A stretch of DNA of 64,000 nucleotides. Source: Sphingomonas sp. OK281. GTDB lineage: Bacteria; Pseudomonadota; Alphaproteobacteria; Sphingomonadales; Sphingomonadaceae. The stretch is from assembly GCF_900115295.1 (NCBI RefSeq), contig NZ_FOVZ01000001.1, positions 744,001-808,000 of the forward strand. The letters are read 5' to 3'. The position numbers and the translations under genes are program-made. Of this stretch, positions 1-9,728 are shown piece by piece. Under the pieces are notes generated by a model. That model saw only the letters and a list, made by a program, of their open reading frames with translations, was not told where the DNA came from and did not search any database. Within the stretch, counting starts at the first letter, position 1. The number at the start of each line of letters is the position of its first letter.

Positions 1-1554
1 GAGGTAAGCCGCAGCCTGGCCGCGTGCGAAGGCGCGCTGCTGGTGGTCGATGCCGCGCAGGGCGTCGAGGCGCAGACGCTCGCCAACGTCTACCAGTCGA
101 TCGAGCACGACCACGAGATCGTGCCGGTGATCAATAAGATCGATCTGCCCGCCGCCGAGCCCGAGAAGGTGCGCAAGGAAATCGAGGACGTGATCGGCAT
201 CGACGCGTCCGAGGCGGTACTGGCGTCGGCGAAGTCGGGGATCGGCATCGTCGAGATCCTCGAGGCGATCGTCACCAAGATCCCGCCGCCCAGCGGCGAT
301 CCGGAGGCGCCGCTGAAGGCGATGCTCGTCGACAGCTGGTACGATCCGTATCTCGGCGTCGTCATCCTGGTGCGCGTGATCGACGGGGTCCTGAAAAAGG
401 GCCAGCAGATCAAGTTCATGCAGACCGGCACGATGCATCTGGTCGACCGGGTCGGTTGTTTCCGTCCGAAGATCGAGCAGCTGACCGAACTCGGCACCGG
501 CGAGATGGGCTTCATCACCGCGCAGATCAAAGAGGTCGCGCAGACGCGCGTCGGCGACACGATCACCGACGCCAAGCGGCCTGCGCTCGAAGCGCTCGCG
601 GGTTTCAAGGAAGTCCAGCCGGTCGTGTTCTGCGGGATGTTCCCGGTCGATGCCGCCGAGTTCGAGAAGCTGCGCGAGAGCATCTCGAAGCTGCGGCTGA
701 ACGATGCGAGCTTCTCGTTCGAGATGGAGACGTCGGCGGCGCTTGGCTTCGGCTTCCGCTGTGGGTTCCTCGGGCTGTTGCATCTGGAGATCATCCAGGA
801 GCGGCTGACACGCGAATATGATCTGGACCTGATCACCACCGCGCCGTCCGTCGTCTATGAGATCGAGCTGACCCACCCCGATCCGTCCGGCACGACGCAT
901 ATCGAGCTGCACAACCCTGCCGACATGCCCGAGCCGAACAAGATCGCGACGATCAGCGAGCCGTGGATCGAGGCGACGATCTACGTCCCCGACGAGTATC
1001 TCGGTAGCGTGCTCAAACTCTGCCAGGACCGCCGCGGCATCCAGAAGAACCTTACCTATGTCGGCGGTCGCGCGCAGGCGACTTACGAACTGCCGCTGAA
1101 CGAGGTCGTGTTCGATTTCTACGATCGACTGAAGTCGATGTCGAAGGGCTATGCGAGCTTCGACTATCACCAGATCGGCTACCGCGAGGGCGACCTCGTC
1201 AAGATGGGCATCCTGGTCAACGAGGAGCCGGTCGACGCGCTCAGCATGATCGTCCACCGCGGCACCGCCGAAGTGCGCGGTCGCGGCATGGTCGAGCGCT
1301 TGAAGGAGCTGATCCCGCGCCATCTGTTCAAGATCCCGATCCAAGCGGCGATCGGCGGCAAGGTGATTGCGCGCGAGACGATCAGTGCGATGCGCAAGGA
1401 CGTGACCGCGAAGTGTTACGGTGGCGACGCGAGCCGCAAGAAGAAGCTTCTGGAGAAGCAGAAGAAGGGCAAGCTGAAGATGCGCGAGTACGGGTCTGTC
1501 AGCATCCCGCAGGAGGCGTTTATCGCGGCGCTGAGGATGGGCGACGACGCGTAG
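1..1554 (+). CDS. lepA: Elongation factor 4 (LepA), 5'-truncated
   Basis: This is a translational GTPase that back-translocates ribosomes and acts at the inner membrane and cytosol. The reading frame is open from base 1, so the start lies outside the window. About 517 residues are present against roughly 600 in the family; the P-loop and switch I are missing. The visible part begins near the G3 region ([14 protein letters not shown]) and includes the G4 motif NKID. It continues through domain II, the EF-G-like domains, and the LepA-specific C-terminal domain ending in a Lys-rich stretch ([17 protein letters not shown]) and [11 protein letters not shown]. No frameshift is seen. The downstream neighbour is 550 bases away, so it appears to be the last gene of its unit. 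Confidence 0.97.
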   Translation, partial: EVSRSLAACEGALLVVDAAQGVEAQTLANVYQSIEHDHEIVPVINKIDLPAAEPEKVRKEIEDVIGIDASEAVLASAKSGIGIVEILEAIVTKIPPPSGDPEAPLKAMLVDSWYDPYLGVVILVRVIDGVLKKGQQIKFMQTGTMHLVDRVGCFRPKIEQLTELGTGEMGFITAQIKEVAQTRVGDTITDAKRPALEALAGFKEVQPVVFCGMFPVDAAEFEKLRESISKLRLNDASFSFEMETSAALGFGFRCGFLGLLHLEIIQERLTREYDLDLITTAPSVVYEIELTHPDPSGTTHIELHNPADMPEPNKIATISEPWIEATIYVPDEYLGSVLKLCQDRRGIQKNLTYVGGRAQATYELPLNEVVFDFYDRLKSMSKGYASFDYHQIGYREGDLVKMGILVNEEPVDALSMIVHRGTAEVRGRGMVERLKELIPRHLFKIPIQAAIGGKVIARETISAMRKDVTAKCYGGDASRKKKLLEKQKKGKLKMREYGSVSIPQEAFIAALRMGDDA

Positions 1555-2104
1555 GCGCCCAAGGGTAAGCGGCGTAGCGGCTTAGCCGAGGCTAGCGCCA
1601 AGCTGGACGGCGACCGGCCGAGCTCGTCCTCGGTCGTGACGTCCGACGACGCGGCTTTGCCGCGGCGCGATTCACGCGCGGTCGAATGACAGTCCGCCCT
1701 TCCTTGTTCTCCCGCGAAGGCGGGAGCCCAGTCTGGATCCCCGCCTTCGCGGGGAAGCATGCTACCCTGGTTTCTAGAGTCCAAGCGTCGAACCAGCCCG
1801 AGCCTCGGATCGACATCCAGAACCGCATCGGCAAGTCCAAATCGCGGTGCTAGCATGGCCTATCCGCCAGTAGCGAGCGGCAAAAATATCGCACTATTTT
1901 GCAAACCGCCGCGCACCAAAACACGCCGTAACCAACTGTCATCATACCAACACAATCGCCGCCTAACCGCCGGATCGGGGAGTGAGCGTCGCGAGGCGTC
2001 GTCGAGCCGTCCGGGGAGGGCGGTCGAGGACAAGCCGCGGCGTTGTATCTTGGGATGTGTGGCCGGTCGTCAGGGACGTCGCTGCACTATTGGGGAATAG
2101 AATT
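1555..2104. other. 550-base intergenic region
   Basis: No convincing gene is present. It contains one composite inverted repeat at 1704-1756 (listed separately). The far right end must hold the promoter and ribosome-binding site of the TonB receptor; GGGGA at 2092-2096 sits 8 bases before the TTG chosen as start. Open frames on both strands here look like GC-driven shadows. Confidence 0.6.
1704..1756. repeat. Intergenic inverted repeat, family A, copy 1
   Basis: Two arms, cccgcgaaggcggg-like and ccccgccttcgcgggg-like, are reverse complements of each other and each can also fold on itself. A short spacer containing 'cccagtctgg' separates them. Related copies lie at 23256-23337 and 51031-51090. 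The structure resembles REP/BIME-type elements. No transposase is nearby. Confidence 0.8.
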
Positions 2105-4414
2105 TTGAAGATTTCGGTCGTTAAGTCGGCGCTGATGCTTGGCGTCGCGTTTGGGTCGGTTGTGGTTGGCTCGGCCGCGTTCGCGCAGGCAGCGCCGGTC
2201 CAGGAGCAGGCTGCTCCCGAGGAAGGGCTCGGCGATATCGTCGTCACCGCAGAGCGCCGGTCCGAGAACCTCCAGAAAGTGCCGCTCTCGGTCGGTGTCG
2301 CATCGGGCGACGCCCTGCGCGCGTACACCGCTGGCGGCGACGACACGCTGCTCGCGCTGTCGGGTCGCGTCCCCGGCCTGTACGTCGAATCGACGACCGG
2401 CCGCATCTTCCCGCGCTTCTACATCCGCGGCCTCGGCAACATCGATTTCTACCTCGGCGCCTCGCAGCCGGTCACGATCATCCAGGACGACGTGATCCTC
2501 GAGCATGTCGTGCTGAAGTCGAACCCGGTCTTCGACGTCCGCCAGGTCGAAGTGCTGCGCGGTCCGCAAGGCTCGCTGTTCGGCCGCAACACCACCGCCG
2601 GCATCATCAAGTTCGACACCAACAAGCCGACCAACGATTTCGAGAGCCGCGCGTCGGCCTCGGTCGGCTCGTACAACAGCGTCAGCCTCGACGCCGGTGT
2701 CGGTGGCCCGCTGATCAAGGACTTGCTGGCCATCCGCCTGTCGACTTTGATCCAGCACCGCGAGAACTATGTCGACAACCGGTTCGCCGGCGTCAGTGCC
2801 GACAACACCGCGACGCCGCGCAAGGACGCAATGGGTGGCTTCGACGATCGCAACGTCCGCGTGCAGCTCGCGCTGACGCCGGGCGAGCGTTTCACGCTGG
2901 ACCTGTCGGGCCATGCCCGCTGGTATGACGGCACCTCGACGCTGTTCCACCGCGGCGCGCTCAAGAAGGGTTCGAACGACGTGTCGGCCGAGCCGCGCAA
3001 CGTGGTGTCGTACGACGAAGCCAACGACAACCCGCAGAGCTACAACACCTATGGTGGTTCGGCCCGCGCGACTTACGACTTCGGTCCCGCAGCGCTGACC
3101 TCGATCACCGCGTACGAGACGACTTCGGGGTTCAGCCGCGGCGACACCGATGGCGGTGCGGGCGCGAACTTCCCGGTCGGCGGCGTCGCGAACGGCTTCG
3201 GGCAGTCGCAGGGCCAGATCCGCGATCTCGATCAATGGTCGCAGGAAGTCCGGCTTGCGGGCACCCCCGGCGGTCGCTTCAACTGGCAGGTCGGCGGCCT
3301 GTATTTCGATACGCGCGACATCACCGACTTCTATCAGCGCGGCTATTTCCTAACGACCGCAGCACGCAACCCCAACAACTGGGTTCGCCTGCACGACGTC
3401 AACACGTCCTGGGCGGGCTTCGGCCAGCTGAGCTATGAACTGGTCGACAAGCTGACCTTCACCGTTGGTGGCCGTATCACCGAGGACAAGAAGCGCACGC
3501 AGCTGTTGAAGACTGCGGACACCGCGGCGGGCGTCGTCACGTATCGCGGCCGCACCGACGTCACCCTGAAGGCGACCAAGCCGAGCTGGGATGCGAGCCT
3601 TCTGTATCAGGCGAGCCCGGACGTCAGCCTGTACACGCGCGTAGCCGAGGGCTTCCGCGGGCCGACGATCCAGGGCCGGTCGGCGGTGTTCAATTCGGAC
3701 TTCACGACCGCCAAGTCGGAGACGATCCTGTCGTGGGAGGGTGGCGTCAAGAGCCGCCTGCTGAACAACACGCTGAGCCTGAACGCGACGGTCTTCGCCT
3801 ACCGCGTCAAGGACATCCAGCTGAACGGCAACGACGTGAACGGCAACGGCGTGCTGTTCAACGCCGACAAGGCGGATGCGTACGGCATGGAAGCCGAGGC
3901 CAACTGGAAGCCGGTGCCGAACCTGACGCTCGGTGCGGGCCTCAGCCTGCTGCACAGCAAGATCCGCGACAAGAACGTCTACGCACAGGTCTGCATCCTG
4001 AACGGCGTCGTGGTCTGCACGGTCGAGGATCCGACGATCAAGGTGGGCGCCAACACGTTCGCGCAGATCGACGGCAACCCGCTGCCGAATGCGCCAGAGT
4101 ATAACGTCGACCTCACCGCGCGCTACGACCAGCCGCTCGGCAATGGCGGTCGTGCGTTCATCGCAGGGGACTTCAACATCCAGGGCTATACGCAGTTCGT
4201 GCTGTACAAGACCAAGGAGTTCACTTCGAACGGCAACTTCGAGGGCGGCCTGAAGATCGGTTACGCCGCACCGGACGATGCGTATGAGTTCGCGGTATTC
4301 GCGCGCAACATCACCGGCGAGAAGAACCTCAAGGGCGTGATCGAGAACTACATGGCCGCGGTGTTCAACGAACCGCGGATCATCGGCGTATCGCTCAGCG
4401 GCAAGTTCCGCTGA
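2105..4414 (+). CDS. TonB-dependent outer-membrane receptor
   Basis: Predicted active-uptake receptor of the outer membrane, energised by TonB-ExbBD; the ligand is unknown. The chosen start is TTG at 2105, which gives a clean signal peptide ending AAFAQA about residue 29 and has GGGGA 8 bases upstream. ATG at 2132 is an alternative. The 769-residue protein has a TonB-box-like stretch (GDIVVTAERR, about residue 45), a plug domain containing the FYIRGLG and VEVLRGPQGSLFGRN signatures, then a long beta-barrel. The C-terminus ends GVSLSGKFR with the terminal aromatic/Arg expected for BAM-dependent insertion. The plug resembles the FecA/pesticin-receptor-like class. No periplasmic binding protein or regulator is adjacent, so the substrate cannot be named. 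Confidence 0.93.
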   Translation: MKISVVKSALMLGVAFGSVVVGSAAFAQAAPVQEQAAPEEGLGDIVVTAERRSENLQKVPLSVGVASGDALRAYTAGGDDTLLALSGRVPGLYVESTTGRIFPRFYIRGLGNIDFYLGASQPVTIIQDDVILEHVVLKSNPVFDVRQVEVLRGPQGSLFGRNTTAGIIKFDTNKPTNDFESRASASVGSYNSVSLDAGVGGPLIKDLLAIRLSTLIQHRENYVDNRFAGVSADNTATPRKDAMGGFDDRNVRVQLALTPGERFTLDLSGHARWYDGTSTLFHRGALKKGSNDVSAEPRNVVSYDEANDNPQSYNTYGGSARATYDFGPAALTSITAYETTSGFSRGDTDGGAGANFPVGGVANGFGQSQGQIRDLDQWSQEVRLAGTPGGRFNWQVGGLYFDTRDITDFYQRGYFLTTAARNPNNWVRLHDVNTSWAGFGQLSYELVDKLTFTVGGRITEDKKRTQLLKTADTAAGVVTYRGRTDVTLKATKPSWDASLLYQASPDVSLYTRVAEGFRGPTIQGRSAVFNSDFTTAKSETILSWEGGVKSRLLNNTLSLNATVFAYRVKDIQLNGNDVNGNGVLFNADKADAYGMEAEANWKPVPNLTLGAGLSLLHSKIRDKNVYAQVCILNGVVVCTVEDPTIKVGANTFAQIDGNPLPNAPEYNVDLTARYDQPLGNGGRAFIAGDFNIQGYTQFVLYKTKEFTSNGNFEGGLKIGYAAPDDAYEFAVFARNITGEKNLKGVIENYMAAVFNEPRIIGVSLSGKFR

Positions 4415-4728
4415 TCTGACGTCCCCCTTCCGCAGGCGGGAGGGGGCTTCTCTTCCCCCCTTCCGCGAGCGGGAGGGGGCTTCTCTTCCCCCCCTCCCGT
4501 AAGCGGGAGGGGCCGGGGGTGGGCTCGCGCTATCGTCAAGCGCAGCAAGTGTTCGGGCCATGCGCCCACCCCTCGGTCCCCTCCCGCTTGCGAGAGGGGA
4601 TGCAGTGAGGTCTGTGTCCGCTCCTAAACCACGCGTGACGTTTTTTTCAGCAGCGTTCCCGCCAACGGCATTGTAGCGAATCATTACGGCGAGTTGCCGT
4701 TTTCCTTCGACCGGTTGATACTCCGCCC
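4415..4728. other. Intergenic region with repeat block and T-tract
   Basis: The first 190 bases are filled by a family E repeat block. After it lies a run of seven T at 4641-4647, then the upstream region of the polysaccharide gene. A T-tract after GC-rich palindromes could end transcription of the receptor gene, but there is no hairpin directly abutting it. No small gene is convincing. Confidence 0.55.
4421..4602. repeat. Intergenic repeat block, family E, copy 1
   Basis: Two and a half tandem copies of a unit reading roughly cccccttccgc(n)gcgggagggggcttctctt, each copy internally palindromic. It continues into 'gggaggggccgggggtgggc' and closes with the complementary 'gcccaccccTcggtcccctcccgcttgcgagagggg'-like arm near 4560-4602. 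Related elements lie at 10376-10538, 25631-25750, 40223-40333 and 47243-47360. This copy is the only one with clear tandem multiplication. Confidence 0.75.
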
Positions 4729-7700
4729 ATGTCGCTCAATCCTGTATTCTACGATGCAAGCGGCCGCCGGCGCCGGCGGTTCACCTTCGGCGTCGCCGCG
4801 TTCGTCGCGTTGCTGCTGTTGTCGATCGCAGTGATCGCGGTGTCGATCGGTGCGGTGCCGACCGCGCCTCTGTTGCCGATCGAGCCCGAGCACCCCGCGC
4901 TCCGCAAGTTACCGGCGCCGCGTGGCAGCATCCTTCGCGAGACCCGGCGCGATCTCGATTATTATGCCAAGCAACTGTTCGGGACGAGCGCGGCCAAGCC
5001 CGGCGTCGGCAATGGCGCCAGCCCGCCGCTCGCGATCGCCTTCCACGCACCGTGGGACGAGGCGAGCACGGCCAGCCTCGCGCGCCACGTCGAACAGCTA
5101 GACTGGCTGATCCCGGGCTGGGTGTCGATCACCGGCAAGGATCATCAGATCACCGTATTCCGCGATCAGGCGGGTCGCGATATCCTCAACAAGGCAGTCC
5201 ACCGGCCGATGATCCTGCCGATGGTGCAGAACGCCGTCGACGGAAACTGGGACGGCGCTGGCAGTGCAGCGTTGTTCGCCGACCCGAAGGCCCGCGCCGC
5301 ATTCCTCGACAAGCTCGTACCGTTCCTCAGCGCAAACCATGCCGGCGGCGTGTTCTACGATTTCGAGGACTTGCCCGCGTCGGCCCAACCCAACTACCGC
5401 GCGTTCCTCGCCGAGACGCGTGCGCGGTTCGCCCCGCACGGCTGGGTCGTCGCGATCGCGGCGCCGGTCGCCAATCCGGACTGGAACCTGCCCGCCTATG
5501 CCAAGGTGACCGACAAGGTCTTCCTGATGGCGTATGACGAGCATGAGACGAGCGGCGCGCCCGGTCCGATCGCCTCGCAGCGCTGGTTCGCCCGCATGGT
5601 CGCAGACGCGGCGCGCGGCATCCCGCCGTCGAAGCTGGTCGTCGCGATCGGCTCCTATGCCTATGACTGGCATGCCGGGGCGGACAGTGGCAACGGCGAT
5701 GCGCTCGACGTCGAGGAGGCGTGGCAGAACGCCGCCGACTCCGGCACGATGCCGACCTTCGACAAGGCGAGCGGCAACAGCAGCTTCGCCTATTCCGAGG
5801 GCGGCGTGCAGCATCAGGTCTGGCTGCTCGACGCGGCATCCGCCTACAACCAGATCGCGTTCCTGCAAAAGGCTGGTCTGGGTAGCGTCGCGCTGTGGCG
5901 GCTCGGGTCGGAAGATCCAGGCCTCTGGTCGATCTGGGGTCGCGATCACCGCAAATTGCCGATCCCCGACTCGATCGACAACATGCCGGCCGGCACGAAC
6001 GTCGATATCGAGGGCAGCGGCGAGATCCTGAAGATCGCCGCCGAGCCCGTTACCGGCATTCGCGACGCCGTGCCGGCCAAGGACGGGACGATCGCCGACG
6101 TCAACTTCACGCGGATGCCGTCGCCCTATGTCGTGGTGCGGACCGGCTATCGCCCGAAACAGCTCGCGCTGACCTTCGACGACGGTCCCGATCCCGAATG
6201 GACCCCGCAGATCCTCGACATCCTCAAGCGCGAACATGCGCCGGCGACGTTCTTCGTGATCGGCGAAAACGCGCTGACCGAGCGGCCGCTGCTCGAGCGG
6301 ATGGTCAACGAAGGCCACGAGATCGGCAACCACACTTATACCCATCCCAACCTCGCCAACGTCTCGCAGCGGCAGGTGAAGTACGAGCTGAACACCACGC
6401 AACGCCTGTTCCAGGCGTTCACCGGGCGCTCGCTCCGCCTGTTCCGCGCCCCGTATTTTGGCGATGCCGAGCCGAGCACCGCGGACGAGATCCTGCCCGC
6501 GCTCGAAGCACAGCAGCGCGGCTATATCTCGGTCGGTCTCCACGTCGATCCCGACGACTGGAAACGGCCCGGCGTCCAGGCGATCATCGATCGGACCATT
6601 GCCGGCGTCGAGGCGGGCAATCCCGAACGCAGCGGCAACGTCATCCTGCTTCACGACGCGGGCGGCAACCGCGCGGAGACCGTCGCCGCGCTGCCGATCA
6701 TCATCGAGCGGCTGCGGGGGATGGGGTACAGCTTCGTCCCCGTCTCGACCCTCGCGGGGTTGTCGCGAAACCAGTCGATGCCGGTGATCTCGTCCAGCGA
6801 TCGGGTCGCGGCGGTCGCGGATCTCGCGCTGTTCAGCACGCTCGGTGTCATCGTCGTCGCGCTCCGCTGGATATTCGGCATCGCGATCACGATCGGCATC
6901 ATCCGCGCCCTGGCCTTGTCGGCGCTGGCGCTGATCCAGGCCCGACGCGAGTTGAAGACGGTGTTCCCGGCGATCGATCCGTCGCGGTTCGTGACGGTGA
7001 TGATCCCCGCGTTCAACGAGGAGCGCGTCATCGTGCGCGCGGTGCAAGGCGTGCTCGCCTCCGCCGACGTCGTGATCGAGGTGATCGTGATCGACGACGG
7101 CTCGAGCGACGGCACCAGCCAGGTCGTGTCCGACGCATTCGCCGGCGACGACCGCGTCCGCCTGCTGACGCTGGAGAACGGCGGTAAGGCGCGCGCGCTC
7201 AACCGTGGGCTCGAACTCGCGCGCGGCGAGATCGTGATCGCGCTCGATGCCGATACGCAGTTCGAACCGATGACGATCGCGCGTCTCGCCCGGTGGTTCG
7301 ACGATCCCAAGCTTGGTGCGGTTGCGGGCAACGCGAAGGTCGGGAACCGCGTGAACCTGATCACCAAATGGCAGGCGCTCGAATATATCACAGCGCAGAA
7401 TCTCGAGCGGCGCGCGCTCGCACGACTGAACGCGATGACGGTCGTGCCGGGGGCGGTCGGCGCATGGCGGCTGGAGGCGGTTCGCAGCGTCGGCGGCTAT
7501 CCCGACGATACGCTCGCCGAGGACCAGGACCTGACGATCGCCATTCAGCGGCACGGCTGGACGGTCCAGTACGACCAGTTCGCGATCGCCTGGACCGAGG
7601 CACCCGAGACGATGCGTGCGCTCGCCAAACAGCGCTTCCGCTGGGCGTTCGGCACGTTGCAGTGCCTCTACAAGCACCGCTCGGCGATCGGCCGGTCGCA

Positions 7701-8097
7701 TCCGCGCGGGCTCGGCTGGGTCGGTTTGCCGCAGGCGATCGTGTTCCAGATCGTCCTTGCCTCGATCTCGCCGATCATCGATCTGGCGCTGCTAGTGAGC
7801 TTCGCCTCGACCTACCTCGCGGTGCAGGCACATGGCTGGGAGCAGACCAGCCACGACGTCTATACGATGCTGGCGTACTGGCTGATCTTCACCGCGATCG
7901 ACCTGCTGGCCGCGACGATCGCGTTCGCGCTCGAGCGCAAGGAACGCTGGCGACTGCTCTGGCTGCTGATCCCGCAACGGATCGGCTATCGACAGGTGAT
8001 GTATTACGTCGTGCTGAAGGCGATCGCGCAGGCACTGCGGGGGCCATTGGTCGGCTGGGGCAAGCTCGCCCGGACCGGTCGCGTGACGGCGAACTGA
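4729..8097 (+). CDS. Three-domain GH18-like / polysaccharide deacetylase / family 2 glycosyltransferase
   Basis: A 1122-residue protein predicted to make and modify an envelope polysaccharide at the inner membrane. It starts with a cytosolic stub and a membrane anchor (residues about 20-42). A periplasmic GH18-like region follows in which the DxxDxDxE motif is reduced to GGVFYDFED, keeping D211 and E213. Next is a NodB/CE4 deacetylase with TFDDGP at 482-487 and the metal site H(T)xxH at 535-539. After a transmembrane stretch (about 695-735) comes a processive GT2 domain with DDGSSDG near 789, DAD at 840-842, EDQD at 931-934 and QRFRW at 968-972. Membrane helices follow. The order is that of PgaB/PgaC functions joined on one chain, so a beta-1,6- or beta-1,4-linked GlcNAc polymer is plausible but unproven. 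No partner export gene is adjacent. Confidence 0.92.
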   Translation: MSLNPVFYDASGRRRRRFTFGVAAFVALLLLSIAVIAVSIGAVPTAPLLPIEPEHPALRKLPAPRGSILRETRRDLDYYAKQLFGTSAAKPGVGNGASPPLAIAFHAPWDEASTASLARHVEQLDWLIPGWVSITGKDHQITVFRDQAGRDILNKAVHRPMILPMVQNAVDGNWDGAGSAALFADPKARAAFLDKLVPFLSANHAGGVFYDFEDLPASAQPNYRAFLAETRARFAPHGWVVAIAAPVANPDWNLPAYAKVTDKVFLMAYDEHETSGAPGPIASQRWFARMVADAARGIPPSKLVVAIGSYAYDWHAGADSGNGDALDVEEAWQNAADSGTMPTFDKASGNSSFAYSEGGVQHQVWLLDAASAYNQIAFLQKAGLGSVALWRLGSEDPGLWSIWGRDHRKLPIPDSIDNMPAGTNVDIEGSGEILKIAAEPVTGIRDAVPAKDGTIADVNFTRMPSPYVVVRTGYRPKQLALTFDDGPDPEWTPQILDILKREHAPATFFVIGENALTERPLLERMVNEGHEIGNHTYTHPNLANVSQRQVKYELNTTQRLFQAFTGRSLRLFRAPYFGDAEPSTADEILPALEAQQRGYISVGLHVDPDDWKRPGVQAIIDRTIAGVEAGNPERSGNVILLHDAGGNRAETVAALPIIIERLRGMGYSFVPVSTLAGLSRNQSMPVISSSDRVAAVADLALFSTLGVIVVALRWIFGIAITIGIIRALALSALALIQARRELKTVFPAIDPSRFVTVMIPAFNEERVIVRAVQGVLASADVVIEVIVIDDGSSDGTSQVVSDAFAGDDRVRLLTLENGGKARALNRGLELARGEIVIALDADTQFEPMTIARLARWFDDPKLGAVAGNAKVGNRVNLITKWQALEYITAQNLERRALARLNAMTVVPGAVGAWRLEAVRSVGGYPDDTLAEDQDLTIAIQRHGWTVQYDQFAIAWTEAPETMRALAKQRFRWAFGTLQCLYKHRSAIGRSHPRGLGWVGLPQAIVFQIVLASISPIIDLALLVSFASTYLAVQAHGWEQTSHDVYTMLAYWLIFTAIDLLAATIAFALERKERWRLLWLLIPQRIGYRQVMYYVVLKAIAQALRGPLVGWGKLARTGRVTAN

Positions 8098-8232
8098 ACA
8101 AGTTTGCCGGATCGTCGAACGCTTTCCCTGGGCAGGGGGAAGGGTCCGACGGTGGACGGTGAACGGTTCGACCTTCGCTCCGTGCCGGCACTGGCGCAAC
8201 GTATCGGCATCGATGGCGTTATGACCAAGTGC

Positions 8233-8251
8233 TGTATATCGGTGTATATCG
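8233..8251. promoter_or_regulatory. Direct repeat upstream of modABC, candidate operator/promoter
   Basis: The 9-base word TGTATATCG occurs at 8233-8241 and again at 8243-8251, exactly one helical turn apart, 29 bases before the modA start. AT-rich 'tatat' words are typical of ModE/Mop-type molybdate operators, but those are usually inverted, so assignment to a ModE-like protein is inference. It could also overlap the -10 region. Confidence 0.45.
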
Positions 8252-8279
8252 TTGGACAGGAAATCAGCGAGGTAGGCCA

Positions 8280-9038
8280 ATGCGGTATCTAATCATGACG
8301 ATGGCAATATCGGCGAGCGTCGCTGTCGCCGGAGGCGCGCAGGCGCAGCGTCCGCCATTGGTGCTCGCTGCGGCGTCGTTGCAGGAATCGCTGACCGCGG
8401 CTGCGGATGCGTGGGCCAAGAAGGGCCATGCCAGGCCGACCATCTCGTTCGCGGCTTCGTCCGCGCTGGCACGACAGGTCGAGTCCGGCGCGCCCGCGGA
8501 CCTGTTCGTCTCGGCGGACGAGGACTGGATGAACGCACTGGCCTCGAAGAACCTGATCGTGACGTCGACCCGCGTTACATTCCTTGGCAACCGTCTGGTC
8601 GTCGCATCGCCCGCGGGCAGCAAGGTGCGGATCCCCGTGCGGCCGCCCGCGGCCCTCGTCCGCGTACTGACGGCCGGGCCGCTGGCGATGGCGGATGGCG
8701 CGGTGCCCGCCGGCAAATACGGGCAGGCGTCGCTGGAGAAACTCGGCGTCTGGTCGCAGGTGTCGCCCAAAGTGGTGCGCGCGGAGAACGTCCGCGCGAC
8801 TCTCGCACTGGTGGAGCGCGGCGCGGCGCCGCTGGCGATCGTCTACGCGACCGATGCCAAGGCGTCGGCCAAGGTCCGTATCGCGGGCGTCTTCCCGGAG
8901 AATACGCATCCCCCGATCACCTATCCGATCGCACGGCTGAAGACGTCGACGAATGCCGATGCCGAGGGCTTCCGCCGCTTCCTGGTCTCGCGCGAGGGCA
9001 AGGCGATCTTCGTGCGGTACGGGTTCTCCGCGCGCTAG
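8280..9038 (+). CDS. modA: Molybdate ABC transporter, periplasmic binding protein
   Basis: Captures molybdate (or tungstate) in the periplasm for the ModBC importer. The ATG at 8280 is preferred over upstream in-frame starts because it gives a Sec signal peptide ending GGAQAQ near residue 20 and is preceded by GAGG. The 252-residue protein shows the family features LVLAAASLQESL at the mature N-terminus (oxyanion-binding Ser), FAASSALARQVESGAPADLFVSAD, and a C-terminal EGFRRFLVSREGKAIFVRYGF. It is the first gene of modABC; its stop directly abuts the modB start. The direct repeat just upstream may be its operator. Confidence 0.93.
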   Translation: MRYLIMTMAISASVAVAGGAQAQRPPLVLAAASLQESLTAAADAWAKKGHARPTISFAASSALARQVESGAPADLFVSADEDWMNALASKNLIVTSTRVTFLGNRLVVASPAGSKVRIPVRPPAALVRVLTAGPLAMADGAVPAGKYGQASLEKLGVWSQVSPKVVRAENVRATLALVERGAAPLAIVYATDAKASAKVRIAGVFPENTHPPITYPIARLKTSTNADAEGFRRFLVSREGKAIFVRYGFSAR

Positions 9039-9728
9039 ATGCTCGATTCGACCGAATGGGGGATCGTCGCGCTGTCGTTGAAGGTCGGCGGTGTCGCTAT
9101 GCTGGTAACGCTGCCAATCGCGTTCGCACTGGCATGGCTGCTCGCGCGCGTCCGCTTTCCGGGCAAAGTCGTCGTCGATGCGGCGATCCATCTGCCGTTG
9201 GTCGTGCCGCCGGTCGTGACAGGCTGGCTCCTCCTGCTCGCGTTCGGGCCCAATGGCCCGATCGGCGCGTGGCTGCGGGATTGGTTCGGCATCACGGTCC
9301 TGTTCCGTTGGACCGGGGCAGCGATCGCCGCGGGCGTCATGGCGCTGCCGCTGATGGTGCGCGCGATGCGGATCTCGATCGAGGCGGTCGATCGGCGGCT
9401 TGAGAATGCCGCACGGACGCTCGGCGCGGGACCATGGCGCGTCTTCTGGACACTCACCCTGCCACTCAGCATACCCGGCGTACTGGCGGGGGCGGTACTC
9501 GGTTTTGCGCGATCGATCGGCGAGTTCGGGGCGACGATCACCTTCGTCTCCAACGTGCCCGGCGAAACGCAGACCTTGCCGCTGGCGATCTACTCCGCGC
9601 TCCAGCAACCCGGCGCCGACGCTCTCGTGTGGCGATTGTCCTGTGTATCCGTAGGCTTGTCGCTGGTCGCTCTGATCGCATCCGAACTGTTGACGCGGCG
9701 TGCCGGCCGGGGGCTCCATGTCCTTTGA
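9039..9728 (+). CDS. modB: Molybdate ABC transporter, permease
   Basis: Inner-membrane channel subunit of the molybdate importer, 229 residues with about five transmembrane segments, the usual ModB size. The EAA-type loop contacting ModC is visible as ENAARTLGAGPWRVFWTLTLPLSIPG (about residues 125-150). Its ATG follows the modA stop with no gap and its 3' end overlaps modC by 11 bases, which points to translational coupling across the operon. Confidence 0.94.
   Translation: MLDSTEWGIVALSLKVGGVAMLVTLPIAFALAWLLARVRFPGKVVVDAAIHLPLVVPPVVTGWLLLLAFGPNGPIGAWLRDWFGITVLFRWTGAAIAAGVMALPLMVRAMRISIEAVDRRLENAARTLGAGPWRVFWTLTLPLSIPGVLAGAVLGFARSIGEFGATITFVSNVPGETQTLPLAIYSALQQPGADALVWRLSCVSVGLSLVALIASELLTRRAGRGLHVL

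Noticed and set aside
1704..1756. Palindrome as a classical intrinsic terminator for lepA
   Set aside because: It is 150 bases after the stop and has no T-tract; recurrence elsewhere marks it as a dispersed repeat.
1982..2104. N-terminal extension of the first TonB receptor
   Set aside because: The extension is Arg-rich and would bury the signal peptide; TTG 2105 with GGGGA upstream explains the data better.
5098..7701. An 867-codon open frame antisense to the three-domain polysaccharide gene
   Set aside because: It is Arg/Asp-rich, has no recognisable domain and mirrors the codon bias of the sense gene; a typical high-GC antisense shadow.
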